This document shows positions 9,004 through 16,975 of a stretch of DNA of 64,000 nt, in pieces. Below the pieces are notes generated by a model. That model did no database searches and had not been told where the DNA came from. It saw nothing but the letters and a program-made list of their open reading frames with translations. The position numbers were made by a program, and so were the translations under genes. The DNA comes from Leifsonia virtsii (GTDB lineage: Bacteria > Actinomycetota > Actinomycetes > Actinomycetales > Microbacteriaceae), in assembly GCF_030433675.1 (NCBI RefSeq), contig NZ_JAROCB010000003.1:1-64000 (forward strand), written 5' to 3'. Every line of letters starts with the position of its first letter. Within the stretch, counting starts at the first letter, position 1.

Positions 9004-9783
9004 TCAGCTTTCGATCGGGAACTCGGCCGGCCTTGCGCTGCTCCACACGGCATCGAACGCGACGGCGTACGTGTCCCACAGTTCGGGCTCGGCCTCTCTG
9101 GGCAGCTCGATCACGGGGTTCTCTCCGGCCGGGGAGCCGAAGATGTGGTGGTTGGCGTAGAGCATGTCGTCGATGAAGAACATCGAGGTGTAGAGAGGCG
9201 TGCCATGCGTGCGAATTTCAACGCCCTCGACGCCACCCAGCGGCTCGAGGTGGACAAGGGTCATTCTGCAACGTGCGGCAAGTGCGTCGCCGATCCTCTC
9301 CTCCGAACCGCGCTGCAGGACACCCTCTGAATCCGGTGCGCCTACTGCAAAACGAATCTTCGTGCCGCGCGCTGCCGCTTCTTTGATGATGCGGGTGAAG
9401 CCATGAAGCGCGTCCCAAAGGAAGGTGCCCCCGTAGACGCAGATGTCGATGCGCTCGGTGGCAGCCTCGAACATCTCGCGCCACAGATCGATCGGGACGT
9501 GGGCCCGCGACGGGAACAATCGGACTTCGATGGTCGCGTCGTTAATGGCGTGTCGAATGCCGAAACGTGGCCATAGATCCTGAGCGGTGACATCAAGGGC
9601 CGCGGCAATCTCTTCGGCAATCCGAGTTTTGGGCGTGGTCTCGCCCCTGATCGCGCGTTGAACAGTGCGCTCGTCGCATCCCGCGCGAGAAGCGAGGTCG
9701 CGGATGCTTATCCGCCGCTTATCCATCTGCTCGGCCAAGAGGCGCCCAGTTCCGACGCCAGCCGCTCTTTGAATCACAGTCAT
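9004..9783 (-). CDS. XRE-family regulator with C-terminal PLD-like (DUF5919-type) domain
   Basis: 259 residues. Residues 15-70 form an XRE helix-turn-helix (MDKRRISIRDLASRAGCDER, then RAIRGETTPK). The rest, with IDICVYGGTF, GTKIRFAVGAP and FFIDDMLYANHHIFG, resembles the phospholipase-D-like sensor half of actinobacterial DUF5919 regulators; this family name is from memory. The start MTVIQRAAG at 9783 is chosen since the longer frame runs across putative operators. It is co-transcribed with the Nudix gene. The paired enzyme and a regulator with a nucleotide-binding-looking domain suggest control of a modified nucleotide, which is inference. Confidence 0.7.
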   Translation of the reverse strand: MTVIQRAAGVGTGRLLAEQMDKRRISIRDLASRAGCDERTVQRAIRGETTPKTRIAEEIAAALDVTAQDLWPRFGIRHAINDATIEVRLFPSRAHVPIDLWREMFEAATERIDICVYGGTFLWDALHGFTRIIKEAAARGTKIRFAVGAPDSEGVLQRGSEERIGDALAARCRMTLVHLEPLGGVEGVEIRTHGTPLYTSMFFIDDMLYANHHIFGSPAGENPVIELPREAEPELWDTYAVAFDAVWSSARPAEFPIES

Positions 9784-9815
9784 GAGGCTCCCCAAACCAG
9801 ATCTTGCCTGCAACC

Positions 9816-9856
9816 TCTGACACATTCTGACACTCGTCTGGCCTTCCACTGTCAGA
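9816..9856. promoter_or_regulatory. TCTGACA repeats, candidate XRE operator
   Basis: TCTGACAC occurs at 9816-9823 and 9826-9833 (10-bp period), and the inverted copy TGTCAGA at 9850-9856. All lie in the gap between the XRE gene and the rightward gene pair starting at 9930, where both promoters should be. Phasing by one helical turn fits a cooperative repressor. Confidence 0.5.
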
Positions 9857-9929
9857 TTCGGCCGTGTGCACTCATTGTTGTGCCCGCCAACCGGCGCTGT
9901 CACCTGCAACGAGACGAAGGAAATAGGAC

Positions 9930-9992
9930 ATGCGTTTGAGCAATTTCGACGAAGCGCTATTCCCCGCGTTCAGCTCCGGTAACCGGGAGTGA
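9930..9992 (+). CDS. 20-residue ORF coupled to next gene
   Basis: A short frame encodes MRLSNFDEALFPAFSSGNRE. It has a good ribosome-binding site (GAAGGAAAT) and its TGA stop overlaps the ATG of the next gene (TGATG), typical of translational coupling. It is too short for any family assignment; it may be a leader peptide that opens translation of the downstream gene. Confidence 0.4.
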   Translation: MRLSNFDEALFPAFSSGNRE

Positions 9993-10348
9993 TGATGCGC
10001 AGCACGAGAGAGATCGGCACGGAGTTGTGCGACGGGATGCATCACTTGAGCGTGACCGTTACCGGGAGGCCTATCCCAGCACACGAGCTGTGCAACATCC
10101 TTGCGAATCTCGAGGCTGCCGGTGGCTACAACTTCGGCGAGGTGCTGAGCCGATTGGCCGGAGGATTCGAGCGATCGCTTCGTGAAGACGAGACCACCCC
10201 TACATCCGTTCGCGAACGACTCATTGCTTGCCTGGTGCGAAGTGCCGCAGAGCGCGCGCAACAGATCGCGCTGTGCCTCGAGGCCGCGCGTTACGAGTTG
10301 GAAGCGCTGGCGCCCTCAGATGTCGACGACTCGAGTCACATTCGGTGA
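9992..10348 (+). CDS. Hypothetical element protein (118 aa)
   Basis: I do not recognise this protein. It is predicted to be mostly helical (for example ELCNILANLEAAGGY, RERLIACLVRSAAER) and soluble. ATG 9992 is preferred over GTG 9989 because it forms a TGATG overlap with the 20-residue ORF. It precedes the excisionase gene by about 50 bp on the same strand and is probably part of the int/xis transcript. Confidence 0.5.
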   Translation: MMRSTREIGTELCDGMHHLSVTVTGRPIPAHELCNILANLEAAGGYNFGEVLSRLAGGFERSLREDETTPTSVRERLIACLVRSAAERAQQIALCLEAARYELEALAPSDVDDSSHIR

Positions 10349-10402
10349 TTGGCCGCCAACGACATGAGCGCAAAGCCCAAAATAGGAGCAGTTGGAGGCG
10401 AC

Positions 10403-10630
10403 ATGAACAGCAGAAAGGACCAGGGTCGGGGCGACGCGAATACCGTTGCGCCACTACTTCTGACAGAAGCAGAGACGGCAGCGATACTCCGAATCGACCG
10501 GACCACACTCGCGCGCCTGGTCGATCAAGGGACTTGTCCGCTGAGCCCGGTGAATCTCACGCCACGGATACGTCGGTACCGGCTAGCTGACGTCGAGGAG
10601 CTGACGGGTTCCCATGTGGTGATGCCGTAA
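10403..10630 (+). CDS. Excisionase-like MerR/HTH_17 protein
   Basis: A 75-residue protein with an excisionase-type winged helix: LLTEAETAAILRIDRTTLAR, then a wing containing RIRRYRLADVEEL. Such proteins bend attachment-site DNA and direct the integrase to excise the element. ATG 10403 follows a GGAGG ribosome-binding site at 10394-10398. Its stop overlaps the integrase ATG by one base, so the two are translationally coupled. Confidence 0.75.
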   Translation: MNSRKDQGRGDANTVAPLLLTEAETAAILRIDRTTLARLVDQGTCPLSPVNLTPRIRRYRLADVEELTGSHVVMP

Positions 10631-11754
10631 TGGCAATCGATAGGCGCCCTTCCGGTAAATATCGCGTGCGCGTCTTTCTGGACCACGTAGTGGTCGGAAC
10701 TCGATCATTCGAGCGAAAGGCGGACGCCCAGGCCTGGGAGAAGGAGCAGTACCGCGTTCTCTCGCTGGGAGGAATTCCCTCCCCCTCCTTGTCACTGCTG
10801 CCTGTCGCCGGGTTGATAGCTCGGTTTCTCACCGTCCGGAAGACGCGCGTTTCTCCGCACACGTGGCGTACCGACTCGGACAACCTTCGCCACGTGCCTT
10901 CGACGTGGCTGCGTCGACCGGTGTCCACAATCACCGCATCTGACGTACACGACCTGCTAGCACGTCTGCTGGCCGACGGGTTCGCGCGTTCGACCGTTAC
11001 TCGGATGCGAGTCACCCTCTCCGCCCTATTCGAGTACGCCGTCTCAGAACACTTCGCACCAGCAAACCCCGTCCGGGGTGCTCGTATGCCTGTGGTTGTC
11101 GGCCTGCCTTCGCGACCCAAAGCGGATACATGGACGCCCGAGGAGATGTCGAGAACCGTCGAGGCGCAGCGGGTAGTTAACCCTGCAATGGCCGAGGTGA
11201 CAGAATTTCTCGGGCTGACCGGCCTGCGGTGGTCCGAGCTGAGGGCGCTCCGCGTCGAAGATGTGGCGCAGATTCCGATGCCTGCGCTGCACGTATGGCG
11301 CGCGCAGTCAGACGGTTATGCCGAGAAAACGCTGAAGAGCAACTCCGGAGAGGTTCGGTCCCGAACGATTCCTCTGCGTCCGCGGGCGTTAGAGATCGTG
11401 GCCCCTCGCATCGAAGGCGTTCCTCCCGGGGCACACCTATTTCGTTCGAAGACGGGAAAGCAGCTGAGGGGAAACCTATTCCGCCGTCAGGTGCAGTGGA
11501 ATGCCACAACGTGCCGCGGACTCACGATCCACGCCCTACGGCACTTCGCCATTTCGTATTGGTTGCTTCGCGGAGTGGACGTCAAGACTGCCGCCGAGTG
11601 GTCAGGGCACAAGAATCCGACGGTGCTGTTGTCCACCTACGCTCATGTCCTCGGGATCGAGGCCAACCGCGCGGCTCTCGCCCTTCTGGACGTACCCGCT
11701 GTCCCAGCGCTGTCCTGGGGCGCCGCTCCTGACAGCTTGAAAGGCCTCGAGTAA
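10630..11754 (+). CDS. Tyrosine site-specific integrase
   Basis: 374 residues. The N-terminal arm-binding region starts PSGKYRVRVF; a core-binding SAM-like domain follows (residues about 70-150). Catalytic residues of the tyrosine recombinase family are visible: Arg in TGLRWSELRAL (about 200), HALRHF (about 301-306), GHKN (about 326) and Tyr in STYAHV (about 336). It ends 49 bp from the 3' end of tRNA-Ser(GCU), which is very likely its attachment site. Confidence 0.9.
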   Translation: MAIDRRPSGKYRVRVFLDHVVVGTRSFERKADAQAWEKEQYRVLSLGGIPSPSLSLLPVAGLIARFLTVRKTRVSPHTWRTDSDNLRHVPSTWLRRPVSTITASDVHDLLARLLADGFARSTVTRMRVTLSALFEYAVSEHFAPANPVRGARMPVVVGLPSRPKADTWTPEEMSRTVEAQRVVNPAMAEVTEFLGLTGLRWSELRALRVEDVAQIPMPALHVWRAQSDGYAEKTLKSNSGEVRSRTIPLRPRALEIVAPRIEGVPPGAHLFRSKTGKQLRGNLFRRQVQWNATTCRGLTIHALRHFAISYWLLRGVDVKTAAEWSGHKNPTVLLSTYAHVLGIEANRAALALLDVPAVPALSWGAAPDSLKGLE

Positions 11755-11802
11755 TGTATTCTTGGGCCTCAAGATGTGGGGTCTGACCAGCATTTTTATG
11801 GC

Positions 11803-11890
11803 GGAGACGGTGGGATTTGAACCCACGGTACCCGTTAGGGTACTCCACCTTAGCAGGGTGGTGCACTAGGCCTGACTATGCGACGTCTCC
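11803..11890 (-). tRNA. tRNA-Ser (GCU anticodon)
   Basis: The minus strand reads as an 88-nt class II tRNA. The acceptor GGAGACG pairs with CGTCTCC, the discriminator is G, the anticodon stem CCACC/GGTGG encloses loop CTGCTAA (anticodon GCT), a long variable arm GTACC-CTAAC-GGGTAC type hairpin is present, and the T arm is GTGGG-TTCAAAT-CCCAC. No CCA is encoded. The mobile element abuts its 3' end and has kept it intact. Confidence 0.95.
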
Positions 11891-11960
11891 AGCGCGACCG
11901 CGAGCGGACGCACGACAGCCATCATAACGGACGATGCGGGGGCGTCCGGACACCGTGCTC

Positions 11961-12587
11961 TCAGGCTCCGAGCGGGACGTTCTGGGTGGCGGTGCCGATG
12001 ATCTCCGTGGTAATCCGGATCGCCCAGATCGTGCTGACGATGAGACTGAACGCGTAGACGCCGATCGTCACCCAGATCGGGGCGAGGCCGCGGCCTGGGG
12101 CGACTCCGCGCACGATCACGCTGCGGCCGATCGGGTAGACGACGCCGAGGAAGGACCACGCCCAGTGGAACGGTCGCTCGACGCCGCGGCGGAGGAGCTC
12201 GCGGTAGTCCAGCCAGGAGAACACGATGAAGGCGGCGGTGAGCAGCCAGCTCAGGCCGATCACGACGAAGTACATCGGGCCGCCGATGAGGGCGAGCGGG
12301 TCGGGGATGGTGACTCGGGACGTCCCCGGGACACCGTGGAACAGCACCTGCGGCTGGAGCAGGAACAGCAGGCAGGCGGACAGTGCCGGTATGGCGACGA
12401 CCAGCCAGATCCACACCGTGTAGACGGGCGTGCCGGAGTCGAGCGGGCGGCGGCGCTGCTGCGCGGTGTACGGAGACGGCGCGGGCGCCAGCTGGTCGCT
12501 CCAGCGGGTGCCGTCCCACCAGCGCAGCGCGCCGGAGCCGTGCGGGTCGGGGTACCAGCCGGGGGCCGGGGTTGCCTCGTACGTCAT
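11961..12587 (-). CDS. DUF2510 membrane protein
   Basis: 208 residues. The N-terminus carries the DUF2510 signature GWYPDPHGSGALRWWDGTRW, common in actinobacterial membrane proteins. Four or more hydrophobic segments follow (starting YTVWIWLVVAIPALSAC). ATG 12587 has GGAGGA seven bases upstream; the longer frame to 12602 lacks support. Function is unknown; DUF2510 is thought to be a cytoplasmic binding or interaction module. It stands alone between the tRNA gene and the phosphatase operon end. Confidence 0.8.
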   Translation of the reverse strand: MTYEATPAPGWYPDPHGSGALRWWDGTRWSDQLAPAPSPYTAQQRRRPLDSGTPVYTVWIWLVVAIPALSACLLFLLQPQVLFHGVPGTSRVTIPDPLALIGGPMYFVVIGLSWLLTAAFIVFSWLDYRELLRRGVERPFHWAWSFLGVVYPIGRSVIVRGVAPGRGLAPIWVTIGVYAFSLIVSTIWAIRITTEIIGTATQNVPLGA

Positions 12588-12647
12588 GCGTCCTCCGTTC
12601 ACCCTGCGGAGGGGTGCGCCACGACCCTACCCGACGCACCCCTGCGA

Positions 12648-13439
12648 TCAGTGGACGACCGCACCGCTCCACAGGTCGTACAGCTCCGCGCTGACGCCGG
12701 GTGCGGCGACCAGGACGCCGCCGCTGGCCGGGAAGACGGCGGGCCGGCCGTCCTGGCCGAGCACGGCGGCTCCGGCCTCCGCGGCGATGAGGCAGGCCGC
12801 GAGGTGGTCGACCGGGCTGAAACGGTGGATGACGGCGCCGGCGCCGCGCCCGGCCGCCGGACCCAGCAGGGTGAGCGTGCCGGAGCCCATGACACGCAGG
12901 GTGCAGAAGCGCTCGGTCAGCGCCTGCGCGAGCGCGCCCATCCCGCTCCAGGCCTCGTGCCCGGCGAGCTCGCTGCTCACCACGCCGCCGACCAGAGAGT
13001 CCGTGGGCGGGATGGTCAGGGGGGCGCCGTCGCGGCGGGCGCCCTCCCTGGCGACGGCGTCGAAGAGCAGGTCGCGCCACGGGTCCGCCACCACGCCGAC
13101 CAGCGGGCGGTCGTCGACGGCGAGCGCCAGCGAGAACGCGGTCCACGGGATGCCGTTGGCCAGGTTCGTCGTGCCGTCGACCGGGTCGAGGTACCACGTC
13201 GGCCGACCGGGCACCGCCTGGCCGCCGTACTCCTCGCCCACGAAAGCGTGGCCGGGGAACCACTGCGCCACCTGCTCCCGCACGTGCCGCTCGATCGACC
13301 GGTCCAGCTCGGTGACCAGGTCTGCGGGGTTCGCCTTGGTCGAGACCGAGGTCACGCGGTAGCTGCGCGTGCGGCCGATCGCCCAGGCGGCAAGCTCCAG
13401 GGCGAGGTCGCGGGCGTCGTGGAGCTCGTCGGGGCTCAT
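12648..13439 (-). CDS. Inositol-monophosphatase-family phosphatase
   Basis: 263 residues of the Mg-dependent IMPase/FBPase superfamily. Motifs are VGEEYGG (metal glutamates, about residue 70), YLDPVDGTTN (about 86-95) and FSPVDHLAAC near 205. It dephosphorylates inositol phosphates or similar sugar phosphates. The start MSPDEL overlaps the stop of the GDPD gene by four bases (ATGA). As last gene of an ABC importer/GDPD operon it may free the alcohol moiety released from an imported glycerophosphodiester, which is inference. Confidence 0.85.
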   Translation of the reverse strand: MSPDELHDARDLALELAAWAIGRTRSYRVTSVSTKANPADLVTELDRSIERHVREQVAQWFPGHAFVGEEYGGQAVPGRPTWYLDPVDGTTNLANGIPWTAFSLALAVDDRPLVGVVADPWRDLLFDAVAREGARRDGAPLTIPPTDSLVGGVVSSELAGHEAWSGMGALAQALTERFCTLRVMGSGTLTLLGPAAGRGAGAVIHRFSPVDHLAACLIAAEAGAAVLGQDGRPAVFPASGGVLVAAPGVSAELYDLWSGAVVH

Positions 13440-14140
13440 CGTGCGACCTCCGCGGGTGTCGCGACCGTCTCGCGCATCGCGCGCAGCCGGTCTAGCTGGT
13501 TGGTGGTGATGGTGTCGACGCCGAGCGCGAGGGCGCGGGCGAGGTCGTCCGGTTCGTCCACGGTCCACACGGTGACGGGCAGGCCGTGCTCGTGCACGCC
13601 GCTCACGAACGCGGCGTCGGCGATGGGGAACGGGACGTTCACGGTGACGGGCGACAGCTCGGCCAGCTCGGCGTCCGACGGCACACGCATCGAGCGCCAC
13701 GGGAGCCAGAGCCGGGCGTCGGCGTCGAGGCCGCGCAGCACGCGCATCCCGTCGAGGTCTCCGCACCAGTCGACGACCATGCCGGAGTCGGCCACGACGG
13801 CGTGCGCGGGCGCGGCGAACTCCGGGCTGTCCATGTCGATGACCAGGCGGCTGGCCACGCCGTCGAAGAGGGGCAGGACGTCGGAGAGCAGCGGCGGCCG
13901 GTCGTCGAGGCCGCCGAGGCGGGCGAGGTCGGCGGCGGGCACCTGCGAGATCGGGCGCGGGTCGAGCCACAGACGCTCCAGCGTCGGGTCGTGCAGCACG
14001 ACGACCTGCCCGTCGGCGGTGAGACGCACGTCGATCTCCACCACCTCCGCGCCCTTCGCGATCGCCGAGCGGATGGCCGGGAGGGTGTTCTCGCGGAAGA
14101 CCGAGGAGTCGCCGCGGTGAGCGGACGCGCGGGCGGTCAT
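13436..14140 (-). CDS. Glycerophosphodiester phosphodiesterase
   Basis: 234 residues with the GDPD motifs: HRGD (H8, R9), RENTLPA (E17, N18), VEIDVRL and VVLHDPTL. It hydrolyses glycerophosphodiesters to an alcohol and glycerol-3-phosphate. No signal peptide is seen, so it acts in the cytoplasm on imported substrate. It overlaps the ATPase stop upstream and the phosphatase start downstream, both as ATGA overlaps. The C-terminal barrel is complete (LPVTVWTVDEPDDL, GVDTITTNQLDRL). Confidence 0.88.
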   Translation of the reverse strand: MTARASAHRGDSSVFRENTLPAIRSAIAKGAEVVEIDVRLTADGQVVVLHDPTLERLWLDPRPISQVPAADLARLGGLDDRPPLLSDVLPLFDGVASRLVIDMDSPEFAAPAHAVVADSGMVVDWCGDLDGMRVLRGLDADARLWLPWRSMRVPSDAELAELSPVTVNVPFPIADAAFVSGVHEHGLPVTVWTVDEPDDLARALALGVDTITTNQLDRLRAMRETVATPAEVAR

Positions 14141-15195
14141 GCGACCACCGCCGGGACCGGCGCAGCGACGGGAGCCGAGACCGACGGCTCGACCAGCCGG
14201 CCGTCCCGGTAGACCAGCGCCGCGTCGATGGATGCGAAGACCACCTCACCGGCTCGCGGCGCCGCCCCCGAGACGTAGGCCGCGAGCGTTACGTCCTCGC
14301 GCCGCAGCCGCACCTCGTCGAAGTGCCCGTGCGGGACGACGCGCTCGACGATCGCCCGCAGCGCGCCCGGCCGCGGCGCGGTGCTCACGGTGACGTTCTC
14401 CGGTCGCACCCCGACCACATCCGGGCCGGGGTGGATGCGCGTCCCGTCGAACGTGCCGTCGAAGCGGTTGAGCGCGCCGATGAAGGTGGCGACGAACTCC
14501 GTCGCCGGCCGCGCGTAGAGCTCGGCGGGCGAGCTGAACTGCTCGATGCGTCCCGCGTTCATCACGGCGACGCGGTCGGAGATTGAGAGCGCCTCCTCCT
14601 GGTCGTGCGTGACAATGACGGTGGTGATGCCGAGGCGCTGCTGCAGGTCGCGGATGTCCTCGCGGACCCGCACCCGCAGCTTCGCGTCGAGGTTGCTGAG
14701 CGGCTCGTCCAGCAGCAGCACGTCGGGCTCCTGCACCAGCGCCCGCGCGAGGGCCACGCGCTGCTGCTCGCCGCCGGAGATGCGCGGCGGCCGGGAGTCG
14801 CGGTGGTGCAGCAGGTTCACCAGGCCCAGCATCCGGTCCACGCGGTCCGCGATCTCGGCGCGCGGGAGGCGGCGCAGGCGCAGCGGGTAGGCGACGTTCT
14901 TCGCCACGGTCAGGTGCGGCCAGAGCGCGTAGTTCTGGAACACCATGGCGCTCGGGCGCTTGTCCGGGCCGAGCCGGGTGACGTCGCGGCCTGCCATGAC
15001 GATGCTCCCGGCGTCGGGCTGGAGAAAGCCGGCGATCATCCGGAGCGTGGTGGTCTTGCCGCAGCCGGACGGGCCGAGGAGCGAGACCAGCTCGCCGCGA
15101 CGGACCGTGAGGGAGAGGTCGTCGATGATGGTGCGACCGCCGAGGGTCTTTCCGAGACCGTTCAGCTGCAGGCCTTCGGGAGCGGGAGAGGACAC
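14137..15195 (-). CDS. ABC importer ATPase, Pot/Ugp-like with TOBE region
   Basis: 352 residues. Walker A GPSGCGKTTT, Q-loop VFQNYALWP, signature ISGGEQQRVALARAL, Walker B VLLLDEPLSNLDAKL and His-loop VTHDQEEAL are all present; the last ~110 residues form a TOBE-type regulatory region. GTG 15195 is preferred because an AAGGAG lies 6 bases upstream; an alternative ATG at 15210 would give an ATGA overlap with the permease stop. It powers the adjacent two-permease importer. Confidence 0.9.
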   Translation of the reverse strand: MSSPAPEGLQLNGLGKTLGGRTIIDDLSLTVRRGELVSLLGPSGCGKTTTLRMIAGFLQPDAGSIVMAGRDVTRLGPDKRPSAMVFQNYALWPHLTVAKNVAYPLRLRRLPRAEIADRVDRMLGLVNLLHHRDSRPPRISGGEQQRVALARALVQEPDVLLLDEPLSNLDAKLRVRVREDIRDLQQRLGITTVIVTHDQEEALSISDRVAVMNAGRIEQFSSPAELYARPATEFVATFIGALNRFDGTFDGTRIHPGPDVVGVRPENVTVSTAPRPGALRAIVERVVPHGHFDEVRLRREDVTLAAYVSGAAPRAGEVVFASIDAALVYRDGRLVEPSVSAPVAAPVPAVVA

Positions 15196-15206
15196 GGGTG
15201 TCTCCT

Positions 15207-16028
15207 TCATTTGAGCTGGAAGCCCTCGGCGAGCTGCCCGCCCATGACGTGCTTGCGCACGGCGAGCAGCAGCACCACCGAGGGGATGGCGAGCAGGATG
15301 GAGAACACGGCCGCCACCTGCTTGGGGAAGTTGAGGACGAGGCTGTACATCTCGGTCGGCATCGTCAGGATGTCGGGGGCGCCGACGAGATACGTGCCCT
15401 GCGCCTCGTCGAAGGCCGCCAGGAACGCCATGACCGCGCCGACGAGGATGCCGGGCAGCGCCATCCGGAGGGTCACGCCGAAGAAGACGCGCGCCCGGGA
15501 CGCCCCGGCGTCGCGCGCGGCCTCCTCGAGCGACCGCGGCACGGCCGAGAAGGCGGCCGCCGGGATCCAGGTCATGAAGACGATCGTCCCGAGCAGCTGC
15601 ACGATGACGATGCCGGCGACCGTGTTCATCAGCCCGAGCGCGTAGTAGAGCGAGGCGAGGGTCGCGAACAGGCCCATTCGCGGGAAGGCGTTCGTGGCGA
15701 ACAGCCCGATCAGGAACAGCCGCCGCCCGGGGAACTCGAACCGCGCGAACGCGTAGGCGGCGGGCAGGCAGACGACGGCCGACACGAGCACGACGAGCGG
15801 CGTGATGAGCAGCGAGTTCTGGATGGACGACCCGAGCGCCTGGTCGCTGAAGACGGTCTGCCACCAGCGCAGCGTCCAGGAGTCCGGGAGCAGGTTCGGG
15901 TAGGTCCAGCGGTCGGCGAAGGCGTGCATCCCGAGCCAGAGCAGCGGCCCGAGCACGAAGACGAGCAGCACGACTGCGAAGACCGCCGCGAGCGCGCCGC
16001 GGAGGGCGGTGGAGAGAGCGTGCGGCAT
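15207..16028 (-). CDS. ABC importer permease, second subunit
   Basis: 273 residues, six hydrophobic segments and the EAA loop EEAARDAGASRARVFFGVTL, which docks the ATPase. It follows the PotC/UgpE-like inner-membrane fold. The start overlaps the first permease stop by ATGA. The partner is the 315-residue permease upstream. Confidence 0.88.
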   Translation of the reverse strand: MPHALSTALRGALAAVFAVVLLVFVLGPLLWLGMHAFADRWTYPNLLPDSWTLRWWQTVFSDQALGSSIQNSLLITPLVVLVSAVVCLPAAYAFARFEFPGRRLFLIGLFATNAFPRMGLFATLASLYYALGLMNTVAGIVIVQLLGTIVFMTWIPAAAFSAVPRSLEEAARDAGASRARVFFGVTLRMALPGILVGAVMAFLAAFDEAQGTYLVGAPDILTMPTEMYSLVLNFPKQVAAVFSILLAIPSVVLLLAVRKHVMGGQLAEGFQLK

Positions 16029-16975
16029 CAGATCCGCCCCTCCTGCCGGGCGCTGCGGAAGTTCGCCCAGACGTAGAACGCGCCGATGACGGCGGCGGCG
16101 AGGAAGACGACGAAGGCCATCACCAGGGACTGCTGCGGCTGGTTGTACGAGGTGAAGTAGCTCGCCAGCGCGACGCCGAGCATGGTCGGGGCGTTGGGTC
16201 CGGTGAAGTACGGGACCGTGTACGAGCCGATCACGCCGATGGCGGTGAAGGTGACGGCGATGACGATCGGCACGGCGCACATCGGCAGCAGGATGGTGCG
16301 CACGATCCGGACGGTGCCGGCCCCGGCATCCCGGGCCGCCTCGATCAGGGCGTCGGGCACCGACTGGAGGCCGGAGGTGATCATCAGCACGGCGAACGGG
16401 AGCGAGGTCCACGCCGAGCCGATCACGATCGCGATCGCGGTGTACGACCACACCGGGCCCTCCACGCCGACCTGGGCGAGCAGGCTGCGCAGGAAGCCGT
16501 CCGCCGCGTAGAAGGTCAGGATGGCCCACGACGCGATCACCACGGGGATGAAGAGCGGAACGATCGCGACGGCCGAGAGGACGCGAGCGAGCCATCCGCC
16601 GTGCAGCCGCAGGTACAGGCCGATGCCGCCGGCGAGCACCAGCACGATCGCGGTGCTCCCCACGGTGACGCCGAGGGTGAGCGAGAGATCCTGCCAGAAC
16701 GCCTCCGTGGCGAAGACATCGCCGTAGGCGGCGAACGACGGAACGACGCCGTCGGCGCGATGCACGTTCTGGCCGACGGCCGCGATCACGGAGTTCAGGC
16801 CGCCGGTGAACCCGACGCTGAAGGCGAGTGCCAAGACGACCGGGACACCGACGAAGAGGGAGATGACGACCACGGGCGGCAGGGCGAGCAGGAAGCCCGC
16901 CGCCGCGGACCGCCGCGCGCGTCGTGCGCTGCGGTCCGCGGTGACGGCCGCCGTGGTGGCGGTGGCGACGGCCAT
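16028..16975 (-). CDS. ABC importer permease, first subunit
   Basis: 315 residues, an Arg-rich N-terminus (DRSARRARRSAA) followed by six membrane segments and the EAA loop IEAARDAGAGTVRIVRTILL. It resembles PotB/UgpA-type permeases. Its ATG overlaps the stop of the binding-protein gene (TAATG-type overlap on the minus strand). Confidence 0.88.
   Translation of the reverse strand: MAVATATTAAVTADRSARRARRSAAAGFLLALPPVVVISLFVGVPVVLALAFSVGFTGGLNSVIAAVGQNVHRADGVVPSFAAYGDVFATEAFWQDLSLTLGVTVGSTAIVLVLAGGIGLYLRLHGGWLARVLSAVAIVPLFIPVVIASWAILTFYAADGFLRSLLAQVGVEGPVWSYTAIAIVIGSAWTSLPFAVLMITSGLQSVPDALIEAARDAGAGTVRIVRTILLPMCAVPIVIAVTFTAIGVIGSYTVPYFTGPNAPTMLGVALASYFTSYNQPQQSLVMAFVVFLAAAVIGAFYVWANFRSARQEGRI

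Larger units (their letters stand above)
1..11825. mobile_element. Integrated mobilizable element, left end outside window
   Basis: The block carries a MobF-type relaxase, an excisionase and a tyrosine integrase. The integrase stops about 50 bp short of the 3' end of a tRNA-Ser gene, the classic arrangement for elements that insert into tRNA 3' ends. The right boundary is placed inside the tRNA 3' half; the exact crossover cannot be fixed because the left attachment site is not in the window. No type IV coupling protein or mating-pair genes are visible, so it may be mobilizable only, or the rest may lie further left. Confidence 0.75.

Noticed and set aside
12648-14249. One 533-codon open frame spanning the phosphatase and GDPD genes
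   Set aside because: Only the last 263 codons match a family; the upstream part is the open antisense-like frame of the GDPD gene, kept open by high GC.
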